DNA of 64,000 nucleotides from Paenarthrobacter nitroguajacolicus. GTDB taxonomy: Bacteria > Actinomycetota > Actinomycetes > Actinomycetales > Micrococcaceae. The notes beneath the pieces were generated by a model that was given only the letters and a program-made list of their open reading frames with translations, was not told the origin of the DNA and searched no databases. The translations under genes and the position numbers were made by a program. Below are positions 53,645 through 63,224 of the stretch, piece after piece. Location: positions 124,001-188,000 of the forward strand of contig NZ_JAQPPK010000002.1 of the NCBI RefSeq assembly GCF_029952445.1. Reading direction: 5' to 3'. Numbering within the stretch: position 1 is the stretch's first letter; each line of letters opens with the position of its first letter.

Positions 53645-54259
53645 ATGGTCCGCAAAACCTCCGAGGCAGCAACCACCGCTGGCTCCTGGCAGTGGACACG
53701 AACCGCAGCCACACAGCGCAACTTGCTCGACGCGGCTGCTGGGGTCTTCGTGGATCATGGCTTCACCGATGCCAGCATCTCGGACATCGTGTCCCGCGCC
53801 GGGTCCAGCGTCGGCAGCCTTTACCACCATTTCGGCGGCAAAACCGAGCTCTTCCTGGCCCTTTGGGACGACTACCAAAACGAACACGAACGCTTGGTGG
53901 CGGCCGCAGTGGCCAAGGCCCGCAATGCAGGAGAGTCCGATCCCCTGGCTCTCTTCAACGTAGGCAGCCGCAGCTACTTCGACTACACCTGGAAGCACCG
54001 GGAGCTCGAACGGGTGTTCATTGAGGGCGACACTCCCCCGGGCTTCGAGGTTCTGCGGCGTGAACGCGGACGCGAGTGGGTCCGGCAGAACTCGGTACTT
54101 CTCGGGACCAGTGACGACACCCTCGGGCGGCTCACGGTCGCCGTGATCACGGACATGATCACGGTAGCCGGCCACGAAGTCGCCTTGAGTGCCAGCAAAA
54201 AGGCGGCGGACGACGTCGTAAACGCTGCGGCGGTGCTCGTAGCGCGCCTGGTTCCCTAG
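53645..54259 (+). CDS. TetR-family transcriptional regulator
   Basis: 204 aa. HTH at about residues 20-70: QRNLLDAAAGVFVDHGFTDA, SISDIVSRAGSSVGSLYHHF. The C-terminal part (WKHRELERVFIEGDTPPGFE) is a ligand domain of unknown specificity. The ATG at 53645 has GAGAGGAG about 10 nt upstream; longer starts would read through the operator region. Divergent from the cytochrome b561-type gene. Confidence 0.88.
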   Translation: MVRKTSEAATTAGSWQWTRTAATQRNLLDAAAGVFVDHGFTDASISDIVSRAGSSVGSLYHHFGGKTELFLALWDDYQNEHERLVAAAVAKARNAGESDPLALFNVGSRSYFDYTWKHRELERVFIEGDTPPGFEVLRRERGREWVRQNSVLLGTSDDTLGRLTVAVITDMITVAGHEVALSASKKAADDVVNAAAVLVARLVP

Positions 54260-54287
54260 CGTTGGCGCATGGGGGTACCATACACAT

Positions 54288-54830
54288 GTGGGGATCAACA
54301 TGGACGAGCTGGTTCAGGAAGCCGAAGATCTGGGCAGGATCAGTGAGGATTTGCGACGACAGCAACTCGTTGCTGCCCACCGACGCCAAGAAGCAATCCT
54401 GTCTCTCCATTCTTTGGGACTATCCATCCGGGAAATTGCTAAGAAGATCCATTGCAGCCCGGCTGTGGTCCAGTCATCCATCAGTTCCGCTCGTTCGCGA
54501 CGCCCTCGATTGGTCCGCAGGGAAGAGCGCATCCCTTTTGAACTGCACATCCAACTGAGCCTGAAACTCCACGCCGATGAAGAACGAATCCGGAGCATCG
54601 GTCGTGCCGGCGTCGAAAGGATGCGTGAGCGGCCCAGAAGCAGCGTTGCCAACGAGTGGGTTAACCGATGGGATGAGCTCTTGGGCCAGACGGTTGAAGA
54701 GATTGAAGAAGCGATGCTCGAAGACAGCGCTTTCGCCACTGAGCTCAGGCAGATGAGCCCTTTCGCAGGAGCGCTCTCCGAACAAGAGCGCTTAATTGCG
54801 ATCAGGAAGGCAGCCGCTCTTGCGCCGTGA
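54288..54830 (+). CDS. HTH protein, putative antitoxin partner of the nucleotidyltransferase
   Basis: 180 aa. A charged N-terminal coiled region (DELVQEAEDLGRISEDLRRQ), an HTH (about 45-75; SIREIAKKIHCSPAVVQSSI), and a helical C-terminal half (QLSLKLHADEERIRSIGRAG; RWDELLGQTVEEIEEAMLED). GTG start at 54288, 6 nt after TACCAT (54276-54281), so probably leaderless. It overlaps the nucleotidyltransferase gene by 11 nt. The pairing of an HTH protein with a small nucleotidyltransferase resembles AbiE/MNT-type toxin-antitoxin systems; which protein neutralises the other is inference. Confidence 0.6.
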   Translation: MGINMDELVQEAEDLGRISEDLRRQQLVAAHRRQEAILSLHSLGLSIREIAKKIHCSPAVVQSSISSARSRRPRLVRREERIPFELHIQLSLKLHADEERIRSIGRAGVERMRERPRSSVANEWVNRWDELLGQTVEEIEEAMLEDSAFATELRQMSPFAGALSEQERLIAIRKAAALAP

Positions 54831-55359
54831 GGAACTCGAGCACGCCATTCGGGCTGCTACCGAGATCATCCACAACGATCGTGTCATTGTCATTGGTAGC
54901 CAGTCGATACTGGGCACTTACACCGAGGACCAACTGCCACTCGCGGCCACCATGTCGGACGAAGTGGACATAGCACCGTTGTCTGATGACGACGCGGGAA
55001 CCTTGGCGGACAGCATCGACGCCGCCATCGGCGAGTGGTCGCCCTTCCACGCCGAATTCGGCTTCTACGTCCAAGGCGTTGGAAGGCGGACCGCCGTGCT
55101 TCCCAAAGACTGGGAATACCGTCTCGTTAGCGTCCGGAACGAAAACACCAAGAACAGCACTGGCCTCTGCCTGGACCCCTACGACCTTTGCGCCGCAAAG
55201 TTGATTGCCGCCAGAACCAAGGACCATGCGTTCGTTCTCGCCCTTGTTGAGTCGAAACTTATCGACCCCATCGTTCTGGCAGAACGCATTAAGCTAATCG
55301 ACCCGGCGGAAACCAGACGGAAAACAGCGCTGGACTGGGCAAACGCGTTGAACCCTTAG
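54820..55359 (+). CDS. DUF6036-like nucleotidyltransferase (putative toxin)
   Basis: 179 aa. VIVIGSQSILGTYTED (Gly26-Ser27) and SDEVDIAPL (E48, D50) are the G-S and acidic motifs of the nucleotidyltransferase superfamily, here in the DUF6036/AbiEii-like form. CLDPYDLCAAKLIAARTKDH is another family stretch. Start is TTG 54820, set by AGGAAGG at 54803-54809; it overlaps the HTH gene. If it acts like AbiEii or MenT it would modify tRNA or proteins by nucleotidyl transfer; substrate unknown. Convergent with ramB. Confidence 0.72.
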   Translation: MRREELEHAIRAATEIIHNDRVIVIGSQSILGTYTEDQLPLAATMSDEVDIAPLSDDDAGTLADSIDAAIGEWSPFHAEFGFYVQGVGRRTAVLPKDWEYRLVSVRNENTKNSTGLCLDPYDLCAAKLIAARTKDHAFVLALVESKLIDPIVLAERIKLIDPAETRRKTALDWANALNP

Positions 55360-55455
55360 CCCCCCCGCCGCGTGTTCGCCGGAAAACGCCGAAATCGCAA
55401 GGACACTTCCGGCGGTCCCGCACGCTTCCAGCGAACTCGAGCCGCGGGGTGAAGC

Positions 55456-56970
55456 TCAGCGCCCGGAGTGGGCAGCCAGGAAGGAGTACACCTCGGTTTC
55501 GTCGACGCCCGGGAACGCTCCGGGAGGCATGGCGGCGAGCAGGTGCGAGTGGGCCCGGGCAGAGGGCCACGCATTCCCGGCCCACTCATCCGCCAACGCA
55601 GCCGGCGGGCGCTTGCAGCAATTCGGGTCAGGGCAGTTGGACGTGGCGCGGGCCGTGGTTTCGCGCCCCCTGAACCATTTCACGTGCTGGTAAGGGACGC
55701 CGATGCTCAGCGAAAACTCCCCTGAAGCCGAGCGCTCTGTCCGTGCGGTGCACCAGTACGTGCCCGAAGGGGTATCCGTGTACTGGCTGTAGGCACTGAA
55801 TTTGTCGGGGACGTCGAACACGGCCCGCGATGTCCATGCCTTGCACGACGGCTGCCCCTCGATCGCCCCGGTGTGGTCCTGCGGGAAGGTCACGCCGTCA
55901 TTCTCGTAGGCCTTGTAGATGATGCCGGACTGGTGGGTCTTCTGGAAGTGCGTGGTGATGCCCAGGTGCTTGGTAGCCAGGTTGGTGAAGCGGTGCGCGG
56001 CGGTTTCGTACGACACGGCGAAGGCATCGCGGATGTCCTCCACCGCGATTTCCTTGGCAGCTTTGGCCTTTTGCAGGAACTCCACTGTGGCGTGCTCGGG
56101 CAGCAACAAGGCCGCAGCGAAGTAGTTGGTCGCCACGCGCTGTGCCAGGAAGTCGCCGTAGTTCCGCGGAGTTTCATGCCCAAGGACGTAGTGCCCCAGC
56201 GCCTGCAGCAGCACTGAGCGGGGGTCGTGGTCCTGCCTCTGGTTCTGTGTCAGGTAAATTCTGCGGTTCTTCAAATCCGTCACGGAACGCGTTGAATGCG
56301 GCAGGTCACCCACATGGTGAAGCGAAAAACCGAGGTTCTCGGCGATGTCCGCAATGACGTGTTGGCTCAGCGGACCCGTAGTGTAGCCGACCCCTTTCAG
56401 GACCTTCTGCGCCTCGGCCTCATACTCGGGGAAATAGTTACCGCGCTCGCGCATCATGGCACGCAACTCGCCGTTCGCGCGGCGGGCTTCTTCCGGCGTC
56501 GCGGCTTGCTCATTAAGTTTGCGTTCGAGCTCCTGAAGCAGCCCCACCTGCGACTCCAGGACCTCCAGCGGAAGCCGCGAGCTGATGCGGATTTTGGGCA
56601 GGTTCAGCGACTCGTACAGGGGTCCGCGCTGGTACCGTTCCAGCTCGATTTCCAGGGCGGCGCGGCGGCTCGGAGGCTCGGCTCCCAGGAGCTGGTCGAT
56701 GCTCACATGTAGGGACGCGGCCAGCTGCTGAAGCAGCCCCAGCTTGGGCTCGCGCTTGCCGTTTTCGATGAGGCTCAGCTGGCTCGGAGCGGTTCCGACG
56801 GCGGCACTCAGGTCATCGAGCGTCAGGCCGGCTTGCTTGCGCAGGTGGCGCACGCGGCGGCCGAGGCTGATGACGTCCAGTTCGGGGGTTGCAGGGGACG
56901 ACGACGGCGACGCGACGTCTCGATTCCAGCTTGAAGGCGACATTTCTTGAGAATACGCGAAGAACTGCAT
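55456..56970 (-). CDS. ramB: RamB/ScfR-type regulator (XRE HTH plus ImmA/IrrE-like domain)
   Basis: 504 aa. N-terminal XRE HTH (about 33-90; LGRRVRHLRKQAGLTLDDLS; SQLSLIENGKREPKLGLLQQ), an ImmA/IrrE-like domain (about 180-340) in which the HEXXH site is reduced to LGHYVLGHE, and a C-terminal domain of the short-chain fatty acyl regulator type with Cys (NCPDPNCCKRPP). RamB controls acetate and glyoxylate genes in corynebacteria; here it is divergent from aceA, supporting the name. The start is ATG 56970 or an ATG at 56943; the former has GGAAAG upstream. Confidence 0.9.
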   Translation of the reverse strand: MQFFAYSQEMSPSSWNRDVASPSSSPATPELDVISLGRRVRHLRKQAGLTLDDLSAAVGTAPSQLSLIENGKREPKLGLLQQLAASLHVSIDQLLGAEPPSRRAALEIELERYQRGPLYESLNLPKIRISSRLPLEVLESQVGLLQELERKLNEQAATPEEARRANGELRAMMRERGNYFPEYEAEAQKVLKGVGYTTGPLSQHVIADIAENLGFSLHHVGDLPHSTRSVTDLKNRRIYLTQNQRQDHDPRSVLLQALGHYVLGHETPRNYGDFLAQRVATNYFAAALLLPEHATVEFLQKAKAAKEIAVEDIRDAFAVSYETAAHRFTNLATKHLGITTHFQKTHQSGIIYKAYENDGVTFPQDHTGAIEGQPSCKAWTSRAVFDVPDKFSAYSQYTDTPSGTYWCTARTERSASGEFSLSIGVPYQHVKWFRGRETTARATSNCPDPNCCKRPPAALADEWAGNAWPSARAHSHLLAAMPPGAFPGVDETEVYSFLAAHSGR

Positions 56971-57123
56971 TTCTTTCCATACTTTTCCTCTAGAAAGGCC
57001 CTTGAAAGTGCAGAAAAGTAGTTCTCACGAAAAAGAAATACAGACCCCGGTGAGCCGGCCGAAGCAGCAAGGAAGCTGCGGAGGCCAGCCCGGGAGCCCC
57101 GCCAGGATATTAGGAGACATGCA
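56971..57123. promoter_or_regulatory. ramB/aceA divergent control region
   Basis: AAAGTGCAGAAAA (57005-57017) resembles the A/G-rich RamB box of Corynebacterium (AAAGTTTGCAAA). It lies between the promoters of ramB and aceA. The aceA ribosome binding site is AGGAG at 57112-57116. Confidence 0.4.
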
Positions 57124-58440
57124 ATGACCGCATCGTTTGAACCAGCAGAGCAGACCGCCGAGCAGCAGGCAGCAGCGCTGGAACTTGAATGGTCCGCCAA
57201 CCCGCGCTGGGAGGGCGTCACCCGTGATTACTCAGCTTCCGACGTCGTCCGCCTCCGCGGTCGCGTCTCTGAAGAGCACACCCTGGCCCGCCGCGGTTCG
57301 GAGAAGCTCTGGAAGCAGCTCACCGAGGAAGCCCCGAACGGCGGCTACACCAACGCCCTGGGCGCACTGACCGGCAACCAGGCCGTCCAGCAGGTCAAGG
57401 CCGGCCTGCGAGCGATCTACCTGTCCGGCTGGCAGGTTGCAGCCGACGCCAACCTCTCCGGCCACACCTACCCGGACCAGTCCCTGTACCCGGCCAACTC
57501 GGTGCCGCAGGTTGTCCGCCGCATCAACAACGCCCTGCTCCGCGCAGACCAGATCGAATACGCCGAGGGTGTCAAGACCGTTGAGGACTGGCTGGTTCCG
57601 ATCGTCGCCGACGCCGAGGCTGGCTTCGGTGGCCCGCTCAACGCCTACGAGCTCATGAAATCCATGATCACCGCCGGCGCCTCAGGCGTGCACTGGGAAG
57701 ACCAGCTCGCATCCGAGAAGAAGTGCGGACACCTGGGCGGCAAGGTCCTGATCCCCACCCAGCAGCACATCCGGACCCTGAACGCAGCCCGCTTGGCAGC
57801 CGACGTCGCCGGTACCCCGACCGTCGTCATCGCCCGCACCGACGCCGAGGCAGCAACCCTGATCACCTCCGACGTCGATGAGCGCGACCAGGAATTCATC
57901 ACCGGTGAACGTACCGCCGAGGGCTTCTACAAGGTCCGCAACGGCATCGAACCCTGCATTGCCCGCGCCAAGGCCTACGCACCGTACTCCGACCTCATCT
58001 GGATGGAAACGGGCACCCCGGACCTGGAGCTGGCCCGCAAGTTCGCCGAGTCGGTCAAGGCCGAGTTCCCGGACCAGATGCTCTCCTACAACTGCTCCCC
58101 GTCCTTCAACTGGCGCAAGCACCTGGACGACGCCACGATCGCCAAGTTCCAGCGCGAACTCGGTGCCATGGGCTTCACGTTCCAGTTCATCACCCTGGCC
58201 GGCTTCCACGCCCTGAACTACTCGATGTTCGACCTCGCCCACGGCTACGCCCGTGAAGGCATGAGCGCCTACGTCGAGCTCCAGGAAAAGGAATTCGCCT
58301 CCGAGTCCCGCGGCTACACCGCCACGAAGCACCAGCGCGAAGTCGGCACCGGCTACTTCGACGACATCGCAACCGCGCTCAACCCGAACGCATCAACCTT
58401 GGCCCTGGTGGGATCCACCGAAGAAGGCCAGTTCCACTAA
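57124..58440 (+). CDS. aceA: isocitrate lyase
   Basis: 438 aa, normal length. The signature [13 protein letters not shown] is complete, with [40 protein letters not shown] and [20 protein letters not shown]. Cleaves isocitrate into glyoxylate and succinate, the first step of the glyoxylate shunt, needed for growth on acetate and fatty acids. Start has AGGAG 7 nt upstream. aceB follows in the same direction, 209 nt on. Confidence 0.98.
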   Translation: MTASFEPAEQTAEQQAAALELEWSANPRWEGVTRDYSASDVVRLRGRVSEEHTLARRGSEKLWKQLTEEAPNGGYTNALGALTGNQAVQQVKAGLRAIYLSGWQVAADANLSGHTYPDQSLYPANSVPQVVRRINNALLRADQIEYAEGVKTVEDWLVPIVADAEAGFGGPLNAYELMKSMITAGASGVHWEDQLASEKKCGHLGGKVLIPTQQHIRTLNAARLAADVAGTPTVVIARTDAEAATLITSDVDERDQEFITGERTAEGFYKVRNGIEPCIARAKAYAPYSDLIWMETGTPDLELARKFAESVKAEFPDQMLSYNCSPSFNWRKHLDDATIAKFQRELGAMGFTFQFITLAGFHALNYSMFDLAHGYAREGMSAYVELQEKEFASESRGYTATKHQREVGTGYFDDIATALNPNASTLALVGSTEEGQFH

Positions 58441-58508
58441 CCACCACCCCGACGGCGATTGTCGCCTCCGGCCTGCGGACCGGTAATGCTCTGCCTGCTA
58501 TTCCCCAC

Positions 58509-58548
58509 GTCCCGGTTTCGACCTCGCTGAGCGAGGACGGACCGGGAC
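58509..58548 (+). terminator. composite stem-loop between aceA and aceB
   Basis: GTCCCGGT (58509-58516) pairs with ACCGGGAC (58541-58548), and the inner CCTCGCT (58522-58528) with AGCGAGG (58530-58536). It could be a partial terminator or an mRNA-stabilising structure that sets different levels for aceA and aceB. Confidence 0.6.
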
Positions 58549-58649
58549 GCAGGGCCCCTTTTACGCAGGCTGCCGCATCACCGCACCTCCGGCCTCGTAC
58601 GCACCGCACGGAACCAGCCGCCGTCGAACTTTTTCTTAGGAGTCTTGAA

Positions 58650-60302
58650 ATGAACAGCTTCACCGACAACTTCACTATTAATGGCATCACCTTGACCGCC
58701 CAGCCCATTAGCCGGCAGAACGAGGTCCTTACTCCGGATGCGCTTGAGTTCGTCGGCAAGCTGCACCGGGCCGTCGCTGATCGTCGGCAGGAGCTGATGC
58801 AGGCACGGCATGCCCGCCGCAACCAGATCTCCAGTGGCCAGGATCCTCGCTTCCTCCCGCAGACCGAGGGCATCCGCAATGACCCGTCCTGGCGGGTTGC
58901 TCCCCCGGCGCCGGGTTTGGAGGACCGACGCGTAGAGATCACCGGCCCGGTGGATAAGAAGATGACCATCAACGCCCTGAACTCGGGTGCGAAGGTCTGG
59001 CTCGCGGACATGGAAGACTCCTCCACGCCGACGTGGCGCAACGTCATCCAAGGCCAACTGAACCTGACCGATGCCCTGGAACGCCGGATCGATTTCACCT
59101 CCCCGGAGGGCAAGGAATACAAGCTCAAGGCCGCCGAGGACCTGCCCACCATCGTGGTCCGCCCGCGCGGGTGGCACCTGCCCGAAAAGCACATGCTCAT
59201 CGACGGCAAGCCGATCGCCGGCGGCATCGTGGACTTCGGTTTGTACTTCTTCCACAACGCCCGACGGCTGCTCGCCCAGGGCAAGGGACCGTACTTCTAC
59301 CTGCCCAAGATCGAGAACCACCTCGAAGCACGCCTGTGGAATGACATCTTCATCCTGGCCCAGGACCTGCTCGGCATCCCGCAGGGCACCATCCGCGCCA
59401 CGGTGCTCATCGAAACCATCACCGCAGCGTTCGAGATGGAGGAGATCCTGTACGAACTGCGCGACCACGCGAGCGGACTGAACGCCGGCCGCTGGGACTA
59501 CATCTTCTCGCTGATCAAGAACTTCCGCACCCGCGGGCCCCGTTTCGTACTCCCGGACCGCGGCCAGGTGACCATGACCCAGCCGTTCATGCGTGCCTAC
59601 ACCGAGCAACTGGTCCGGGCATGCCACCGACGTGGGGCCATGGCTATCGGCGGCATGGCAGCAGCCGTCCCGAACCGGAAAGACGAAGCCGCCAACACGG
59701 CGTCGTTCGAGAAAGTCCGTGCTGACAAGACCCGCGAAGCCAACGACGGTTTCGACGGTTCCTGGGTGGCCCACCCGGACCTGGTGCCGGTATGCCGCGA
59801 AGTCTTTGACGAAGTGCTCGGAGACAAGCCGAACCAGCTGGACCGCAGCCGCGAGGACGTCACCCCCGATGACCGTGCGCTGATCGACATCGCCAGCACC
59901 GAGGGCACCATCACCGAAGCCGGGGTTCGCCTGAACATCGAGGTAGGCATCCGCTACATCGAGTCCTGGCTGCGGGGCAACGGGGCTGTGGCAATCCACA
60001 ACCTCATGGAAGACGCCGCCACCGCTGAGATCTCCCGTTCCCAGCTCTGGCAGTGGATCCACTCCCACGCCATCACGGACCACGGCGACATCATCACCCG
60101 CGAATGGGTGGAGGACATGCTGGATGAGGAATTTGCCCGCCTGGAACGCTTCGATGGAGACCGCTTCGCTGACGCCCGCGCCATCTTCGAAGAAGTCACC
60201 CTGGCAGAAGAATTCCCCACCTTCCTGACCATCCCCGCCTACGCCCGCTTCCTCACCGAGGCCCGTGAAGAGGCCACAGAAGAGGAACTCGTCGCCGCCT
60301 AG
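58650..60302 (+). CDS. aceB: malate synthase A
   Basis: 550 aa, the usual size of the A isoform. [13 protein letters not shown] carries the catalytic Arg, [20 protein letters not shown] the magnesium Glu, and [19 protein letters not shown] the C-terminal signature. Condenses glyoxylate with acetyl-CoA to malate, completing the glyoxylate shunt started by AceA. AGGAG at 58638-58642 precedes the ATG by 7 nt. A terminator hairpin and a dispersed palindrome follow. Confidence 0.98.
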   Translation: MNSFTDNFTINGITLTAQPISRQNEVLTPDALEFVGKLHRAVADRRQELMQARHARRNQISSGQDPRFLPQTEGIRNDPSWRVAPPAPGLEDRRVEITGPVDKKMTINALNSGAKVWLADMEDSSTPTWRNVIQGQLNLTDALERRIDFTSPEGKEYKLKAAEDLPTIVVRPRGWHLPEKHMLIDGKPIAGGIVDFGLYFFHNARRLLAQGKGPYFYLPKIENHLEARLWNDIFILAQDLLGIPQGTIRATVLIETITAAFEMEEILYELRDHASGLNAGRWDYIFSLIKNFRTRGPRFVLPDRGQVTMTQPFMRAYTEQLVRACHRRGAMAIGGMAAAVPNRKDEAANTASFEKVRADKTREANDGFDGSWVAHPDLVPVCREVFDEVLGDKPNQLDRSREDVTPDDRALIDIASTEGTITEAGVRLNIEVGIRYIESWLRGNGAVAIHNLMEDAATAEISRSQLWQWIHSHAITDHGDIITREWVEDMLDEEFARLERFDGDRFADARAIFEEVTLAEEFPTFLTIPAYARFLTEAREEATEEELVAA

Positions 60303-60329
60303 GTCCAGGACCTGAGCAAGCGACACACC

Positions 60330-60409
60330 GAGCCCCGACGCTGGGCTGCCTGCACTCTTCGCAACAAGTGACCCCGATGGTCGGGGAGGCAGCCCAGCAG
60401 CGGGGCTTC
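60330..60409. terminator. large composite hairpin after aceB
   Basis: GAGCCCCGACGCTGGGCTGC (from 60330, stem to 60351) pairs with 60387-60409 almost completely; an inner CCCCGA-TGG-TCGGGG hairpin (60372-60386) sits next to the right arm. Between the convergent aceB and MFS genes. Confidence 0.75.
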
Positions 60410-60415
60410 TCCGTA

Positions 60416-60481
60416 CCCAAGTAGGTGACAGCAACTGTCCCACTGAGCCCTCAGTGGAGCGTTTGCTGTCACCTAGTTGGG
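60416..60481. repeat. 66-bp palindrome, copy 2 (well preserved)
   Basis: CCCAAGTAGGTGACAGCAA (60416-60434) pairs with 60463-60481 with one mismatch; an inner stem CCACTGA/TCAGTGG (60440-60446/60451-60457) is perfect. Same element and length as 22686-22751. Confidence 0.88.
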
Positions 60482-60532
60482 TTTACGACGGCGGTACTCA
60501 CCTCGCGGGACAGACTCACCTCGCGGCGTGGC

Positions 60533-61729
60533 TCACCTTCCCTGCCGGGACACCCAGCGCACGGACAACGTGGTGCACACACAGAACGCGAGCACAGAGC
60601 CGAGGATCACGAACAGCGGGACCGTCCAGCCTTCGGAGACACTGTGCACGTATCCAACAACAGTGGGCGCCAAGGCGGCGAAGCAGTATCCGACCCCCTG
60701 GACCACGGCGGACATCTTCCCGGCAGCAGCCTGTGAACGGGCGAACTGAATGATCGCAATGAAGATCACCGTGATCCCGCCGCCCTGGGCAACCCCGCCG
60801 AGGGAGGACCACATCCACCACCACGAAGGCACCAGTAACAAGCCAACGGGAACCGTCAGCCACAGCGTGCTCAAGGTGACCGCCACCGTCGTCGTACTGG
60901 TGAAACGGGCCAGGAGCGGCACGCCCAGGCCGCCTACAATCGCGAAAATCTGGAACAGCGAGGAACCGGCCCCGGCCTCGGCCGTGCCCATGGAGAGTTC
61001 GTCGGACAGGAAGCTCGGGAGCCACGCGGTGACGCCGTAGTAGGAGAACGCCTGGCCGGCGAAGCCCAGCGTCAATCCCACCGTCAGCCAGCCCACGCCC
61101 GCCACGTGTCCCGAACCTGAAGGAACGGAAGCCGCAACAGGAGCCGGCACAAAAGCGCGCCGCGCACCCACTGTGGGTACCCAAAACAGAATCGCCGCCA
61201 ACGCCAGCAACGCACTTGCCGCCAGCGAAAGCCGCCACCCCACCAGCTCAGCCAACGGAGCAGTGGCAACGGATGTGAGGAACGAGCCGATATTCAGCGC
61301 TGCCGTGTAAACACCCATGGCGGTCGCTTGCCGCCGGGGAGCGAAGTCGCGGCGAATGATCAGCGGCACCGCGATGTTGCCAATGGTGATGGCCACGCCG
61401 ATGACCACCGTGCCTGCCATCACCAGCGCACTGCCACCGCTGGAGCGGATCACCACCCCCGCCAGCACGCCGAGCAATGTGAGCATGACGGCGAATTCGG
61501 CGCCGAGTCGGCGTCCGGCCAGTGAAGCCAGGGGCGAGGCAAGCGAGAAGCAGAGCACCGGGATCCCTGTCAGCAGCCCGAGTTCGACGGGCGAGAATCC
61601 GAGGTCCTGCCGGAGCAGATCCACCACGGGTGCCACGGCGACAAAAGGCCCACGCATGTTCAGGGCGATCAAGCCAATGCACGCGAGGATCAGCCAGCCC
61701 CGGGGAACTTTGGCGAGGAGCTGGCTCAT
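60533..61729 (-). CDS. MFS transporter, CynX/NimT-type
   Basis: 398 aa, 12 transmembrane helices. LNMRGPFVAVAPVVDLLRQD at the start and FTSTTTVAVTLSTLWLTVPV with GYCFAALAPTVVGYVHSVSE near the end resemble the cyanate/2-nitroimidazole (CynX/NimT) group. Substrate unknown. The ATG at 61729 is where homology begins. It is transcribed in the same direction as, and 85 nt after, the ROK regulator gene, so the two may be co-regulated. Confidence 0.87.
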   Translation of the reverse strand: MSQLLAKVPRGWLILACIGLIALNMRGPFVAVAPVVDLLRQDLGFSPVELGLLTGIPVLCFSLASPLASLAGRRLGAEFAVMLTLLGVLAGVVIRSSGGSALVMAGTVVIGVAITIGNIAVPLIIRRDFAPRRQATAMGVYTAALNIGSFLTSVATAPLAELVGWRLSLAASALLALAAILFWVPTVGARRAFVPAPVAASVPSGSGHVAGVGWLTVGLTLGFAGQAFSYYGVTAWLPSFLSDELSMGTAEAGAGSSLFQIFAIVGGLGVPLLARFTSTTTVAVTLSTLWLTVPVGLLLVPSWWWMWSSLGGVAQGGGITVIFIAIIQFARSQAAAGKMSAVVQGVGYCFAALAPTVVGYVHSVSEGWTVPLFVILGSVLAFCVCTTLSVRWVSRQGR

Positions 61730-61814
61730 GGTGTGGACCGGAGGGTGACAGGAAGCGTTTTCATCAGTTTCATTGCTATCACGCCCCTGCCCACCCACCG
61801 GCATCCATGAAGGC

Positions 61815-63032
61815 TCAGCCCGTAGCTTGCAGCGTGGCCTCGATCACGGCGGGCGAGAGGACATACTGCGTGACCATCTGGCTGGCACCGAGGATGGCGG
61901 ACCGGTCTCCCGCCATCGAAATGCCAATACGAAGATGCGTGGTAGCCAACGGCAAGGAACGCCGGTAGACCACTTCGCGGATGCCGGCCACCAAGTGTTC
62001 GCCGGCTTCTCCCACGCTGCCGCCAATGACGATCATGGACGGGTTCAGCAGGTTGACCACGGTCGCCAAGACGTCCCCGACATCGCGCCCGGCCTGTCGC
62101 AGCGCCTGGATGGCCTGCAGGTTTCCCTCACCCACCAGGCGCAACACATCGGCTCCGTTGGCCGCTTCAAGCCCTTGCGTTTGCAGTTGGCGCGCGACGG
62201 CGGGCCCTGAGGCGAGCGCTTCGAGGCACCCGTAGTTGCCGCAACGGCAAAGGACGTCATCCCCGCGCGGGACCCGGACGTGGCCGAGGTCGCCGGCGGT
62301 GCCATTGGCGCCCCGCTGCAGCTCACCGCTGCTGATGATGCCAGCACCGATGCCGGTGGCGACTTTGATGAAGAGAAAGTTGTCGTGGTCCGGCCAGTAC
62401 GCGGTCCGCTCACCGAGGGCCATGATGTTCACGTCGTTGTCCACCAATACGGGAACAGGCAGAGAGCGCTGGACGTAAGTGACGACGTCGAATCCGTCCC
62501 AGCCCGGCATGATCGGCGGCTTCACGGGCCGTCCCGTGTCGTGTTCGACGGGACCGGGCAGGCCGATGCCCATGCCGGCGAGGTCGCCAAGTTCACGACC
62601 GGCTTCGGTAAGCAGCTCACGGCCTGCGGAGACTACGCGACCCAGGACCGTTTCCGGCCCGTCGGCAACTTCCTGCTTCAGCCGGCGCTCGGCCAGGATA
62701 CTGCCCCCGAGGTCGGTGACGGCAACAATCACGTGGGTAGCTCCGACGTCGACCGCCAGCACCACCCGCGCGGCGGGGTTGAAGGCAAAGCGCGACGGCG
62801 GCCTGCCGCCACTGGAGGAGGCCTCGCCTGCGGGCCCAACGAGGCCAGAGCTGATGAGGGCGTCGATGCGGGACGCGACCGTGGATCGGGCGAGCCCGGT
62901 GGTGACTGCGAGTTCGGCCCTGGTCCTGGCCCGGCCGTCGCGCAGGAGTTGGAAGAGGTCTCCAGCGCGGGAAAGACTGCCGGCCTCCAGGACGGAGGTC
63001 GATCCGGCGTCGTTTCCGGTGGCTGTGGTCAT
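61815..63032 (-). CDS. ROK-family transcriptional repressor
   Basis: 405 aa. N-terminal winged HTH (about 20-75; RARTRAELAVTTGLARSTVA), then a ROK/sugar-kinase-like domain: VVLAVDVGATHVIVAVTDLG (phosphate loop), MGIGLPGPVEHDTGRP, GIGAGIISSGELQRGANGTA and the zinc site GHVRVPRGDDVLCRCGNYGC. Such proteins repress sugar catabolic genes and respond to a sugar or sugar phosphate. Divergent from the Gfo/Idh/MocA gene, with an operator over its -35 box. Confidence 0.93.
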   Translation of the reverse strand: MTTATGNDAGSTSVLEAGSLSRAGDLFQLLRDGRARTRAELAVTTGLARSTVASRIDALISSGLVGPAGEASSSGGRPPSRFAFNPAARVVLAVDVGATHVIVAVTDLGGSILAERRLKQEVADGPETVLGRVVSAGRELLTEAGRELGDLAGMGIGLPGPVEHDTGRPVKPPIMPGWDGFDVVTYVQRSLPVPVLVDNDVNIMALGERTAYWPDHDNFLFIKVATGIGAGIISSGELQRGANGTAGDLGHVRVPRGDDVLCRCGNYGCLEALASGPAVARQLQTQGLEAANGADVLRLVGEGNLQAIQALRQAGRDVGDVLATVVNLLNPSMIVIGGSVGEAGEHLVAGIREVVYRRSLPLATTHLRIGISMAGDRSAILGASQMVTQYVLSPAVIEATLQATG

Positions 63033-63097
63033 GCCTTTAGTGATAGCACGCCGGAGTTATGCGTGTCATCTGCTGGAAGTTTGTCGATGGTTTTTCA

Positions 63098-63134
63098 ACT
63101 TTTGCTTGACGCTCGGCAAAAGTCCTTCTAAGTT
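63098..63134 (+). promoter_or_regulatory. promoter with embedded ROK operator
   Basis: ACTTTTGC (63098-63105) and GCAAAAGT (63116-63123) are perfect inverted repeats with a 10-nt spacer that contains the -35 box TTGACG (63106-63111). The -10 box TAAGTT (63129-63134) follows at 17 nt. The repressor would directly cover the promoter. Confidence 0.75.
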
Positions 63135-63224
63135 GTGATCAGCAACACATCACGACAACCGATGCCCGGTATCGCCAGCATCGATCTCCCGCTCTTGATT
63201 CTGCTTACGAAGAGGTAACTGAAC

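Noticed and set aside
58578..60443. 621-codon open frame on the minus strand
   Set aside because: It is exactly antisense to aceB, which has all malate synthase motifs.
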